From positions 1 through 6,150 of the forward strand of contig JAGGYZ010000203.1 in NCBI GenBank assembly GCA_021162285.1: a stretch of DNA of 6,150 nt. The letters run 5' to 3'. Shown piece after piece: positions 1-6,150 of the stretch (position 1 is its first letter; each line of letters starts with the position of its first letter). Source of the DNA: Candidatus Fermentibacteraceae bacterium. GTDB lineage: Bacteria; Fermentibacterota; Fermentibacteria; Fermentibacterales; JCC-6. The notes under the pieces are model-generated. The model was not told the origin of the DNA. It saw only the letters and a list, made by a program, of their open reading frames with translations, and did no database searches. The translations under genes and the position numbers were made by a program.

Positions 1-2198
1 GGGAAAAGAACTATTTCAGGGTTGCTTTGTATATCTGCAAGCCTTGCAGCGTGGGCAACTGCGTCTACAACGCCGCCGTTGAAATCAACCAGACCCAGTT
101 CAAGGGCATCGGTGCCTGACCATACTCTGCCCTGACCTATGGAATCTATCTCGTCAAAGGTTTTGTTTCTGCCGTGGGCAACTGTGGAAACGAACAGGTT
201 GTAACCTTCGCGCATGGCATCGAACTGTCTTTCGTACTGTTGTTCCGTGTAAGGTTCATAAGGGTTGCCGGAGTTTCCCGATGGCTGAATTTCTACTTTT
301 TCGACATTTATGCCTATTCTGCTCAGCAGCTCTCCGAAAACGAACTTGCCGCTGATGATCCCTATGGACCCGGTTACAGTGAGTTTGTCGGCAAAGACGG
401 CGTCTGCACCGCAGGCCATGTAGTAACCACCGCTTGCAGCAACACTGCCCATGCTCACCACAACAGGCATCTTTTCCCTGATGTTTTCCACTGCGTGGTA
501 CATATCATCGCTTGCCATGGCATCGCCGCCGCCAGAGTTGATCCTGAGAACAATGGCTTTGACTCCAGGTGTGTTTGCAGCCTGCTCCAGCATTTCAGTA
601 ACAGTTTCACTGCCCATTGTTCGACCGAGAATGGACATTCCGCTGTGGCCTCTCACAATGTTTCCGTCGGCAACTACAACCGCCACACGGGAGTCCGATC
701 CCCATCTGGAGGAAGCTTCCGGAAGGCTGGAATAGAAATCAGTGGACATGGTTGTTACAGAATTGTTCAGCTCATGTTCAACAAAGTCTTCAAACTGATC
801 TCTGTACAGCAGAGTGTCTACAAGACCCATTGTAACCATGGATTCACCGGCAAATGGAGACTGGGAGAACAAAACACTCATCTGGGCTGGTTCAAAACCT
901 CTGCCTTCAGTTATTCCCCTGATCAGTTCTGTTTTGTAGGATTCCAGAAGGGCTGTGGTTGCTTCTATCTGTGCATCTGAGATCTCATACTCTGTAAGCA
1001 TGTCGCTTGCACTCTTGTATGCACCTATGTGAACAAGGTCGGGGTAAACACCTATGTTGTCAAGAAAACCCCTGAGGAAGAATGTGTAGCCGCTGAATCC
1101 GCTTATGTTAACCTGGCCTGCCTTGTGCATACAGATAGTTCTGGCAGCTGTTGCAGTGTAGTAGGAGCTGTTCCCGGAGTAGTCCATGTAGGCAAACACA
1201 GGTTTTCCCGTGGAACGGTAATCTATCATTATCTTTCTCAGCTCTTCAGCCTGGGCTCCGCTGAGGGAGTAACCTGAAAAGTCTACCAGAAGACCATTTA
1301 CCCTTGAGTCGTCAACACCTGATGCAAGGGCAGCCATCTGTTCTGTGAAGCAGGAAACCCTGGGACCCAGAAAGGTTCTGCCTGGAAGTTCATTCCCGTT
1401 GTCTGCACTGTAGCTGAGAAATTCTGGCAGAGGTTCGATGATACTGGGCTGGGAATACTCGTTGAGAACGATTTCGGCTGTTGTTCCAAAGTAGTTGCCA
1501 TCGTGTATATCAGTTCCGGCGGTTATACCGGCTTTCCCGAAATCCAGCTGTATCCCCGCTGTGAGCATCTGGCTTTCACCGTAGGCGCATCTGAAGGTAA
1601 GGCCGTCTATCGCCCGCAGTTCCGCCCCTGCCGACCACCGGCTGTCAATGATCCCTGACTCAAACCGATAGTCTCCGGTTAGAGTGACTGTTTCGTCGGC
1701 AAAAGGGCGGATAGCAACACCTGCAATGTAGCAGCCATCTATGTCTCCTGTAGAGGTGCGGGCAGTGGCTCCCAGACCTATGTGGTCGTCCGGCCTGATA
1801 TTTACACCCAGTGTGAAGAACTTTTCACCGGTCTGGGCATGGTTCTTAACTGTGGGGTCGTACCATGTGAACCCAAGCCCTGCTGAAAAGGCGTTCCCAA
1901 ACTGGTAGGCCCCTGATGTGGTAAACCGTCTCAGGCTCTGGCTGTCTTCCCACCAGCCTGCAAAACCACCTGATCTGTCTTCCAGGGAGAACCGGTCAAT
2001 GTGTTCAAAAGCGCTGTCACTGAACATAGCTCCCACACGGAGTCTGGAACCGTTCAGCCAGCTGGTTCCAGCAGGGTTAATCAGCAGTGTGTTGCCTGCT
2101 TCCGGGTAAGCAGTCCACCAGAACGGAACACCGGGACCAGGTGCCGGATCCATAGCCCAGGAGAAAAGCGCCAGGGCAACAAGAACTGAACCAGCCAT
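1..2198 (-). CDS. sppA: Signal peptide peptidase SppA-like serine protease with N-terminal beta-barrel-like extension (3' end cut by window)
   Basis: The reading frame is open from the ATG at 2198 to base 1: 732 full codons, with the C-terminus missing. SppA (peptidase family S49) cleaves leftover signal peptides in the membrane with a Ser/Lys dyad. Both residues are visible: Lys395 in GAYKSASD and Ser589 in GSVAASGGYY. Their separation of 194 residues is close to the 200 between Lys209 and Ser409 of E. coli SppA. Other family blocks are NSGGGDAMASD (554-564), VTGSIGI (608-614) and GRVWSGTDALELGLVD (690-705). The order of a Lys half (about 270-480) and a Ser half (about 500-733) matches the long, duplicated SppA form. 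A short signal peptide is likely (residues 1-15). Residues about 25-250 have no counterpart in E. coli SppA. They show alternating beta-strand patterns, many aromatic and glycine residues, and an NPAG motif (41-44) as in FadL/PorV-type barrels. The protease assignment is firm; the barrel reading is inference. The gene is probably cotranscribed with the upstream Omp85 gene. Confidence 0.93.
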   Translation of the reverse strand, partial: MAGSVLVALALFSWAMDPAPGPGVPFWWTAYPEAGNTLLINPAGTSWLNGSRLRVGAMFSDSAFEHIDRFSLEDRSGGFAGWWEDSQSLRRFTTSGAYQFGNAFSAGLGFTWYDPTVKNHAQTGEKFFTLGVNIRPDDHIGLGATARTSTGDIDGCYIAGVAIRPFADETVTLTGDYRFESGIIDSRWSAGAELRAIDGLTFRCAYGESQMLTAGIQLDFGKAGITAGTDIHDGNYFGTTAEIVLNEYSQPSIIEPLPEFLSYSADNGNELPGRTFLGPRVSCFTEQMAALASGVDDSRVNGLLVDFSGYSLSGAQAEELRKIMIDYRSTGKPVFAYMDYSGNSSYYTATAARTICMHKAGQVNISGFSGYTFFLRGFLDNIGVYPDLVHIGAYKSASDMLTEYEISDAQIEATTALLESYKTELIRGITEGRGFEPAQMSVLFSQSPFAGESMVTMGLVDTLLYRDQFEDFVEHELNNSVTTMSTDFYSSLPEASSRWGSDSRVAVVVADGNIVRGHSGMSILGRTMGSETVTEMLEQAANTPGVKAIVLRINSGGGDAMASDDMYHAVENIREKMPVVVSMGSVAASGGYYMACGADAVFADKLTVTGSIGIISGKFVFGELLSRIGINVEKVEIQPSGNSGNPYEPYTEQQYERQFDAMREGYNLFVSTVAHGRNKTFDEIDSIGQGRVWSGTDALELGLVDFNGGVVDAVAHAARLADIQSNPEIVLF

Positions 2199-2202
2199 AA
2201 CA

Positions 2203-2212
2203 CACCACCTTT
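2203..2212 (-). promoter_or_regulatory. Ribosome binding site of the sppA-like gene
   Basis: Read on the minus strand, AAAGGTGGTG matches the ideal anti-16S sequence AAAGGAGGTG at 9 of 10 positions. Six bases separate its GGTGG core from the ATG at 2198. This strong site fixes the start although the signal peptide it produces is short. Confidence 0.75.
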
Positions 2213-2286
2213 CGATTGCAGACAAGATTATTTCCTGTACACCTTAATTTAGCAGATAAGCGATGTGTAACGCAAAAACTCCCGTT

Positions 2287-3312
2287 TTAGAACGATTTTC
2301 CAAAAGCACTCTGAATCAGCATGCCTTCTTCACTCCATGCGGCATCTATCCGCATCTGTGCTGAATTATCCAGCTTGATATTCAGCCCGCACCCGTAGTC
2401 GGTGTGAAGCCTGTTCAGAGACAGTTCTGTAAACTCCTCTGCAGCTTCTCCTGCTTCTGCAAAAGCTGTGACACCAATTGTCAGTGCCTGATTGCTTCCG
2501 GCCTTGCCAACTGTAAACAGATCCTGTCTTACTTCAAACTGGGAAAGGTTCCACAAGGTACCTGTGAACCTGTAGTCTTTGTAACCTCTGAAATTTTCAT
2601 TCTGGCCGAGACCAGCTACATAGGGAACCGGAGCTTCTGCGGCGTTGAACTGCCGGTGAACCCTTGTTCCAATGGCAATTTCGCCGCCTGACCAGGGTCT
2701 GACCGTTCCTCTGACTTTACCCGAAAGACCGCTGTAGGACACATCTCCAGTTTGAAAAAACCCCCCGGTACTGAGAAGTATATCTCCGTTTACAGGAATG
2801 TCTGCGGTGTAATCAATTCTTCCGTTGAGCCCTGCCGACCAGGTTGAAGCAAAGTTTTCCTTTGAAAGACTGCTCCACAGAACACTCTGTTCCCTGTTGA
2901 ACACAGAAGTGTGCCGGACATCAAGGCCAGCTGTAAGAGAAAAATGGCTGCCGGCTGGAACGGTAAAATTAACGAGCAGGTCTGCCTTTTCAAAATCCAT
3001 TGTTGCGAAGGAGTCGGGATCTGTATCGTTTCCCCAGCTGTACCATTCTTTCCCGAGGACCTTTCTGTACCCCAGACTGGTTGAAAGAATCCCCGCATCG
3101 TACACTCTGATCATCTCCGGCTGGAACTTTATTACTCCTGCGGTACCATAGTATGTGTTGATGGTGAATTGTCCTGTGGGGGAAGAGAGAGGAAAGACAA
3201 GCAACCCTCCGAAGATGAATCCTGACGAGGAGGAATACCCCAGAGTAGGCAGGGCGGAGAAAGCACAGGCGGACGCGGCGAATAACGCGAGAATGGCTGT
3301 TGTTTTTTTCAT
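2287..3312 (-). CDS. POTRA-less Omp85/BamA-superfamily outer-membrane beta-barrel protein
   Basis: The protein has 341 residues from the ATG at 3312, beginning MKKTTAILAL, a standard signal peptide with AxA-type cleavage sites around residues 13-17. The mature part starts directly with the barrel pattern TLGYSSSSGFIFGG (23-36). The key family mark is FRGY at 241-244: the V/F-RG-F/Y motif of the long barrel loop L6, with Arg242 as the conserved arginine. It is followed by a strand with the usual FEVRQDLF (259-266), then FAEAGE (284-289), and the chain ends in Phe (FGKSF), typical of outer-membrane proteins. WYSWGNDT (90-97) also resembles the surface-antigen D15 family. Omp85 proteins insert or translocate other proteins across the outer membrane, normally with periplasmic POTRA domains. 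None fits here: under 30 residues lie between signal peptide and barrel. About 320 residues suffice for a 16-strand barrel. The substrate or role is unknown. An upstream ATG at 3345 is less likely, because it lacks a spaced Shine-Dalgarno and would put 11 residues before the signal peptide. Confidence 0.8.
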   Translation of the reverse strand: MKKTTAILALFAASACAFSALPTLGYSSSSGFIFGGLLVFPLSSPTGQFTINTYYGTAGVIKFQPEMIRVYDAGILSTSLGYRKVLGKEWYSWGNDTDPDSFATMDFEKADLLVNFTVPAGSHFSLTAGLDVRHTSVFNREQSVLWSSLSKENFASTWSAGLNGRIDYTADIPVNGDILLSTGGFFQTGDVSYSGLSGKVRGTVRPWSGGEIAIGTRVHRQFNAAEAPVPYVAGLGQNENFRGYKDYRFTGTLWNLSQFEVRQDLFTVGKAGSNQALTIGVTAFAEAGEAAEEFTELSLNRLHTDYGCGLNIKLDNSAQMRIDAAWSEEGMLIQSAFGKSF

Positions 3313-3317
3313 GTTCT

Positions 3318-3322
3318 TCCTT
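3318..3322 (-). promoter_or_regulatory. Ribosome binding site deciding the Omp85-like start
   Basis: AAGGA on the minus strand lies 5 bases before the ATG at 3312. The alternative ATG at 3345 has only a GAG almost touching it. Together with the clean MKK signal peptide this favours 3312. Confidence 0.65.
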
Positions 3323-3340
3323 TTCCTGAAAGTATTTGTG

Positions 3341-3367
3341 AACATACTCTATGAGCGTGTCTGACAA
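3341..3367 (-). promoter_or_regulatory. Candidate sigma-70-type promoter for the leftward Omp85-sppA pair
   Basis: On the minus strand TTGTCA (3367-3362, 5 of 6 to the -35 consensus) is followed after 15 bases by TATGTT (3346-3341, 4 of 6 to the -10 consensus). The spacer is short of the ideal 17, so this is weak. Transcription would begin near 3334, giving a leader of about 20 bases before the ATG at 3312. The -35 box lies inside the outer arm of the 165-bp inverted repeat. Confidence 0.25.
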
Positions 3368-3424
3368 TAAGCGCTGTGCAGTTACGCCGCAAGATCGAGG
3401 CAGAATGCGTGCGGATTTGAAGAG

Positions 3425-3439
3425 AATAGCAGCGCTATT
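3425..3439. repeat. Small hairpin at the centre of the long inverted repeat
   Basis: AATAGC and GCTATT are perfect 6-base arms around AGC. The axis is base 3432, exactly that of the 165-bp repeat, so this forms the tip of the larger fold rather than a separate element. No T-run follows, so it is not a standard terminator. Confidence 0.6.
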
Positions 3440-3446
3440 TGATGAT

Positions 3447-3460
3447 AATACGTACGTATT
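3447..3460. repeat. Perfect 14-bp palindrome AATACGTACGTATT
   Basis: The sequence equals its own reverse complement over 14 bases. It lies in the right arm of the long inverted repeat. The matching left-arm segment, 3404-3417, differs at three positions and is no longer self-palindromic. Such a palindrome between divergent genes could be a binding site for a dimeric regulator, but no regulator gene is in view. Confidence 0.5.
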
Positions 3461-3542
3461 GTGGCCGATTATGTGGATGTAAATGCCTGTGTACTATTCT
3501 CGGACACGCTCCTATGCACCTGCATCAGGGAAAGAGAGGTTT

Positions 3543-3570
3543 TTGTACCCGCGCTGCAATAGATTATATT
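3543..3570 (+). promoter_or_regulatory. Candidate promoter for the glycosyltransferase-propeller pair
   Basis: TATATT at 3565-3570 matches the -10 consensus at 5 of 6 positions. TTGTAC at 3543-3548, 16 bases upstream, matches only the first three bases of the -35 box. Transcription would start near 3577, leaving a leader of about 25 bases before the TTG at 3602. The -10 box would overlap the alternative start at 3569. It lies just outside the long inverted repeat. Confidence 0.3.
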
Positions 3571-3590
3571 GCCACAAACCGGGAAATTGA

Positions 3591-3596
3591 GAGGGG
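3591..3596 (+). promoter_or_regulatory. Ribosome binding site supporting the TTG start at 3602
   Basis: GAGGGG lies 5 bases before TTG 3602. No comparable site precedes the in-frame TTG at 3569, so this site decides the start. Confidence 0.5.
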
Positions 3597-3601
3597 AAGG
3601 T

Positions 3602-4309
3602 TTGGGAAAACCGATTGTAATAATACCGACCTACAACGAGTTTGAGAACATAGGAAAACTCATTCCTGAGCTGCTTGCGCTTCCCCTTGGAGCAAGCATT
3701 CTTGTGGTGGACGATTCCAGTCCCGACGGCACGGGAGATGTTGTGCTTTCTTTCAGGGACACAGGCCGGGTTCACCTACTCAGCAGACCGGAGAAGAACG
3801 GTCTGGGGCAGGCTTATATAGCAGGGTTTGCGTGGGCACTTGAGAGGCCGCTGTATGATCCGATCATACAGATGGACGCAGATTTTTCCCATGACCCTCA
3901 TGCTGTTCCTGAACTGGTAAAACAGCTTGAAACTCACGATTTTGTAATTGGTTCCAGGTACATCAGCGGTGTTAATGTGGTGAACTGGCCTCTGCACAGG
4001 TTGATGCTTTCCTGGCTGGCGAACAAGTATTCAAAGATAATTACAGGTCTTCCTGTTGAAGATGCAACAGGGGGATTCAAGGCTTTCAGAAGATCAACCC
4101 TGGGGAAACTTGACCTTTCTTCCGTGAGATCCGACGGGTACTCGTTTCAGATTGAGGTTACATACAAGCTTCACAAAGCTGGCTGTTCCGTAAAAGAGGT
4201 TCCAATTGTGTTTGTTGACAGGCATTCCGGGACGTCAAAGATGTCCCGTTCTATTGTGTGGGAAGCGGCCTGGATGGTCTGGCACATTCGTTTTCCGTGG
4301 CTTTTTTGA
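3602..4309 (+). CDS. Polyprenol monophosphomannose synthase-like GT2 glycosyltransferase
   Basis: The protein has 235 residues from TTG 3602, starting MGKPIVIIPTYNE. Family members of this type move mannose from GDP-mannose to a polyprenyl or dolichyl phosphate on the cytoplasmic face of the membrane, making the lipid-linked donor for later glycan or protein mannosylation. Visible GT-A motifs are IIPTYNE (7-13), VVDDSSPDGT (35-44, nucleotide binding), the metal-binding DAD (92-94) in MDADFSHDP, GSRY (117-120), DATGGFKAFRR (154-164), SDGYSFQIE (177-185) and the basic RHSGTSKMS (207-215). There is no C-terminal membrane segment, as in the short soluble DPM1-like form, and the length fits that form. 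Mannose and polyprenol are assigned by family resemblance; a related sugar such as glucose is possible. An in-frame TTG at 3569 would add 11 residues before the usual N-terminus. The propeller gene follows after 9 bp, so the two are surely cotranscribed. Confidence 0.88.
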   Translation: MGKPIVIIPTYNEFENIGKLIPELLALPLGASILVVDDSSPDGTGDVVLSFRDTGRVHLLSRPEKNGLGQAYIAGFAWALERPLYDPIIQMDADFSHDPHAVPELVKQLETHDFVIGSRYISGVNVVNWPLHRLMLSWLANKYSKIITGLPVEDATGGFKAFRRSTLGKLDLSSVRSDGYSFQIEVTYKLHKAGCSVKEVPIVFVDRHSGTSKMSRSIVWEAAWMVWHIRFPWLF

Positions 4310-4314
4310 GAGGA
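4308..4314 (+). promoter_or_regulatory. Ribosome binding site of the propeller gene, overlapping the upstream stop
   Basis: GAGAGGA starts inside the TGA stop (4307-4309) of the glycosyltransferase and ends 4 bases before the ATG at 4319. This allows coupled translation. The stop directly upstream in the same frame leaves no longer start possible. Confidence 0.6.
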
Positions 4315-4318
4315 TAAT

Positions 4319-6150
4319 ATGCACATCCTTTTTATGATTCTGCTGTCGGCTGTCCCTCAGTGGGAGCTGAATACATCTGTGTCTTACATTTACAACGTTA
4401 GTTCTGACCATGACAACGGCGTTTGGTGTGCCTCTTCCGGAGGCGTGTTCCACTATTCGCCTGAATCCGGAATAGGGGTTGTTTACTCCTGTCCGGACGA
4501 CCTTCCGATTCCAGACTGCAGAGACATCCTTCTTGACTCGGAAAATCGTCTCTGGGTTGCCACCGGAGGTGACTACCTGGTGATGGAAAGTGGTGGTACC
4601 TGGACAAACTACAGCAGTTTTGAAGGAGTTCCCGGTCAGGGAAGAGTAAATGCTCTTGCAGAATCAGGAAATCATATATGGATTGGCTGCAACGGCGGGT
4701 TCGCCAGGGGAGACTCATTGGGTTTTGTTCCTGTTACAGCTGCCGGAGTGTTTGACCCGGAAGACGTTTACTCTCTTGCCCAGCGCAACGATACCCTGTG
4801 GGTGTGTACCGGCAGGGGTGTTTATTCTCTGCCCACCGATTCACTTCACGATCCCTACAATCCTGATTCATGGAGTTTCTTTCAGGAAACACAGGGGTTG
4901 CTGCTGAGCCGTATCAGAACAGGTGAGCAGAGTGTTTACGTGTGCGGAGCCAGTGGAGCACTGGAACTGGAACCAGGGGGAGACTCTTTTCAGTTCATGA
5001 TTGACTACACTGGTGCTGCCGACAGCGCAATTGTTGATGTGATGGAAACATCCGCCGGCCTTCTTGCTGCAGGTCACGGTGTTGTTTTTCGTCAGGAAGG
5101 CACAGTGTGGTCCAGGCTCGGCACCGGTATTCCCATATCCCGGTGGCCCACGGTTCTGTTTGAAGCTGCAGGAAAAATCCACTGCGGTTTCAGTCATGTG
5201 GACAACATTATTGACATCAACAATACCCAGACAGGTATGGGCTTTTTCTACCTCAACGGAAACGAATGGGGGCACTTTGTCACCCCTGGCATGCAGTGTA
5301 AGAACACCCATCAGATGTCTGCCTGTGAAGACGGCAGGCTGTATGCTGGTACCCATGCCAGAGGAGTTCAGGCGTACTATCCGGGCTATGGATGGAGAAG
5401 TTTTGTCGAACCTGACGGTATGCCGAATTCTTTTCAGACTCTGTCTGTAGCATCAGATCCCCAGAAAGGTGTCTGGGCATCTTCATACCACTTCGGTCTA
5501 TCGTGGATCCGGGACAACGGAACATACGAGAGTTCAGGCGATACAATCCTGACCTTCGTAAAAGATTCTCTGGAATGGTACAACCCCGCAGCTACCATCA
5601 TAAAGGCAGATATTCCCAACAATCAGCCTGTTATGCTTGCTTCACAGAGCAATGGTATGTGGGCGGCTTTCCGCCAGTTCGATCCGGCAGGATCTCCTGA
5701 TGAACAAAGTGGGATTCTTGGATTCAACGGAGACCCCATGGGAACAATGAACTGGGCTCCCCGTGTAGGGGGAAGCGGTATTGCCTCTGTTAATGTCAGG
5801 TCGGTTTATCCTGCATCGAATGACAGCCTGTGGGTGGCTTTTGAAACAGGTGGAGGCTGTCAGCTTCTTGTTCATTCCGGAAATCCTTCTGACCCGTCAC
5901 ATGATTCATGGTATCCCGGTTCGGGGCAGGCATTTTCCACAGCATCCGGCCTTCCCTCCAGCGAGGTATTCTGTTTTCTGAAAGTTCCGGGCACAGGGCT
6001 TCTTGCCGGAACGGCAGAAGGTCTGGCGCTGTGGACAGGCAGCGGTTTTACCCAGTATCAGAGCATTACCGGACAGATAAAAACCATGGCTCTTGATGCC
6101 AGGGGAAGAGTCTGGTGTCTGGGTGAAGCGGGAGTTTACAGAATATCAGA
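4319..6150 (+). CDS. Secreted multi-blade beta-propeller protein, two-component-regulator-propeller / PorZ-like (3' end cut by window)
   Basis: The frame is open from ATG 4319 to the window end: 610 residues seen, C-terminus missing. A short hydrophobic start (MHILFMILLSA) is a probable signal peptide, unusually short and with no Lys or Arg. The rest is a chain of about 13 blade-like repeats, each with a core of the type W-V-A/G-T-x-x-G-hydrophobic. They begin near residues 34, 77, 119, 159, 205, 248, 286, 340, 384, 446, 503, 560 and 597, spaced mostly 38-57 residues. Clear examples are RLWVATGG (77-84), HIWIGCNGG (119-127), TLWVCTGRG (159-167) and LLAGTAEGL (561-569). GLPSSEV (544-550) is the linker typical of PF07494-type blades. 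Thirteen or more blades imply two propellers in tandem, as in PorZ of the type IX secretion system. Whether a kinase, a PorZ-like domain or a sorting domain follows cannot be seen. Role unknown; ligand binding or a surface scaffold is likely. Confidence 0.8.
   Translation, partial: MHILFMILLSAVPQWELNTSVSYIYNVSSDHDNGVWCASSGGVFHYSPESGIGVVYSCPDDLPIPDCRDILLDSENRLWVATGGDYLVMESGGTWTNYSSFEGVPGQGRVNALAESGNHIWIGCNGGFARGDSLGFVPVTAAGVFDPEDVYSLAQRNDTLWVCTGRGVYSLPTDSLHDPYNPDSWSFFQETQGLLLSRIRTGEQSVYVCGASGALELEPGGDSFQFMIDYTGAADSAIVDVMETSAGLLAAGHGVVFRQEGTVWSRLGTGIPISRWPTVLFEAAGKIHCGFSHVDNIIDINNTQTGMGFFYLNGNEWGHFVTPGMQCKNTHQMSACEDGRLYAGTHARGVQAYYPGYGWRSFVEPDGMPNSFQTLSVASDPQKGVWASSYHFGLSWIRDNGTYESSGDTILTFVKDSLEWYNPAATIIKADIPNNQPVMLASQSNGMWAAFRQFDPAGSPDEQSGILGFNGDPMGTMNWAPRVGGSGIASVNVRSVYPASNDSLWVAFETGGGCQLLVHSGNPSDPSHDSWYPGSGQAFSTASGLPSSEVFCFLKVPGTGLLAGTAEGLALWTGSGFTQYQSITGQIKTMALDARGRVWCLGEAGVYRIS

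Larger units (their letters stand above)
3350..3514. repeat. Degenerate long inverted repeat, about 165 bp, in the divergent intergenic region (possible MITE)
   Basis: Folding about base 3432 pairs 3350-3431 with 3433-3514. Without gaps 48 of 82 positions are complementary, against about 20 expected by chance; one or two gaps improve this. The outer arms are best kept: 15 of 18 match between 3350-3367 and 3497-3514, including an exact GACACGCTC core. Further blocks are 3404-3417 against 3447-3460 (11 of 14) and the central hairpin 3425-3439. A TA dinucleotide stands at each outer end (3350-3351 and 3513-3514). If TA is a target duplication, the element spans 3352-3512, as for non-autonomous IS630/Tc1-mariner-type elements. 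No transposase gene is present. Other readings are a bidirectional operator region or a transcribed structured RNA. Confidence 0.6.

Noticed and set aside
174..980. Long plus-strand open frame of 268 residues
   Set aside because: It lies antisense to the catalytic part of the SppA gene, has no recognisable domain and is low in hydrophobic patterning; the minus strand gives clear family motifs.
2246..2275. Possible internal promoter before sppA (TTGCGT, 18 bases, TAAATT on the minus strand)
   Set aside because: Only 3 of 6 and 4 of 6 consensus matches; expected by chance in AT-rich spacer DNA.
2275..2288. AAAAC/GTTTT hairpin at the Omp85-like stop codon, a possible terminator
   Set aside because: The stem is only 5 pairs, mostly A-T, and overlaps the stop codon; too weak to terminate transcription.
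3313..3345. Upstream ATG at 3345 as start of the Omp85-like gene
   Set aside because: It would place 11 residues, several of them basic, before a complete signal peptide and has no properly spaced Shine-Dalgarno; ATG 3312 has both.
2790..3367. Several other frames on both strands over the Omp85-like gene
   Set aside because: They are shadows of the 2287-3312 gene, with no motifs and no consistent start signals.
3439..3645. Small plus-strand frame of 68 residues across the intergenic region
   Set aside because: It starts at a TTG within the inverted repeat, overlaps the glycosyltransferase by 44 bases in another frame and has no family pattern.

Overview
The window carries four protein genes in two divergent pairs around a short control region. 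Two genes run leftward (minus strand) and two rightward (plus strand), and the outermost gene on each side is cut by the window edge. Coding density is high. No RNA gene, CRISPR array or transposase gene is visible.

Left half, minus strand: an Omp85-family outer-membrane beta-barrel with a signal peptide but no POTRA domains (2287-3312) is followed after 88 bp by a long SppA-type signal peptide peptidase (2198 to beyond base 1). The SppA has both catalytic residues of the family, Lys395 and Ser589. It also carries about 230 extra N-terminal residues that look like an outer-membrane barrel of the FadL/PorV type.

Middle: the divergent intergenic stretch 3313-3601 contains a degenerate inverted repeat of about 165 bp (3350-3514). 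Its outer arms are well conserved, its centre is a small hairpin, and a perfect 14-bp palindrome lies in its right arm. It could be a miniature inverted-repeat transposable element (MITE) or a large dyad-symmetric regulatory region. A weak candidate promoter faces each way.

Right half, plus strand: a polyprenol-phosphate mannose synthase-like GT2 glycosyltransferase (3602-4309, probable TTG start) is followed 9 bp later by a secreted multi-blade beta-propeller protein (4319 to beyond 6150). The propeller has about 13 repeat units of the two-component-regulator-propeller or PorZ-like type.

Organism: the secreted beta-barrels, the SppA and the propeller indicate a diderm (Gram-negative) bacterium. 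ATA, AGA and AGG codons are common and base composition is roughly balanced. The mix of POTRA-less Omp85, PorV-like barrel and PorZ-like propeller recalls the Fibrobacteres-Chlorobi-Bacteroidetes (FCB) supergroup and allied candidate phyla, but this is an inference from protein style. All four genes concern the cell envelope: membrane-protein handling, an outer-membrane pore or assembly factor, lipid-linked mannose supply, and an exported propeller protein.
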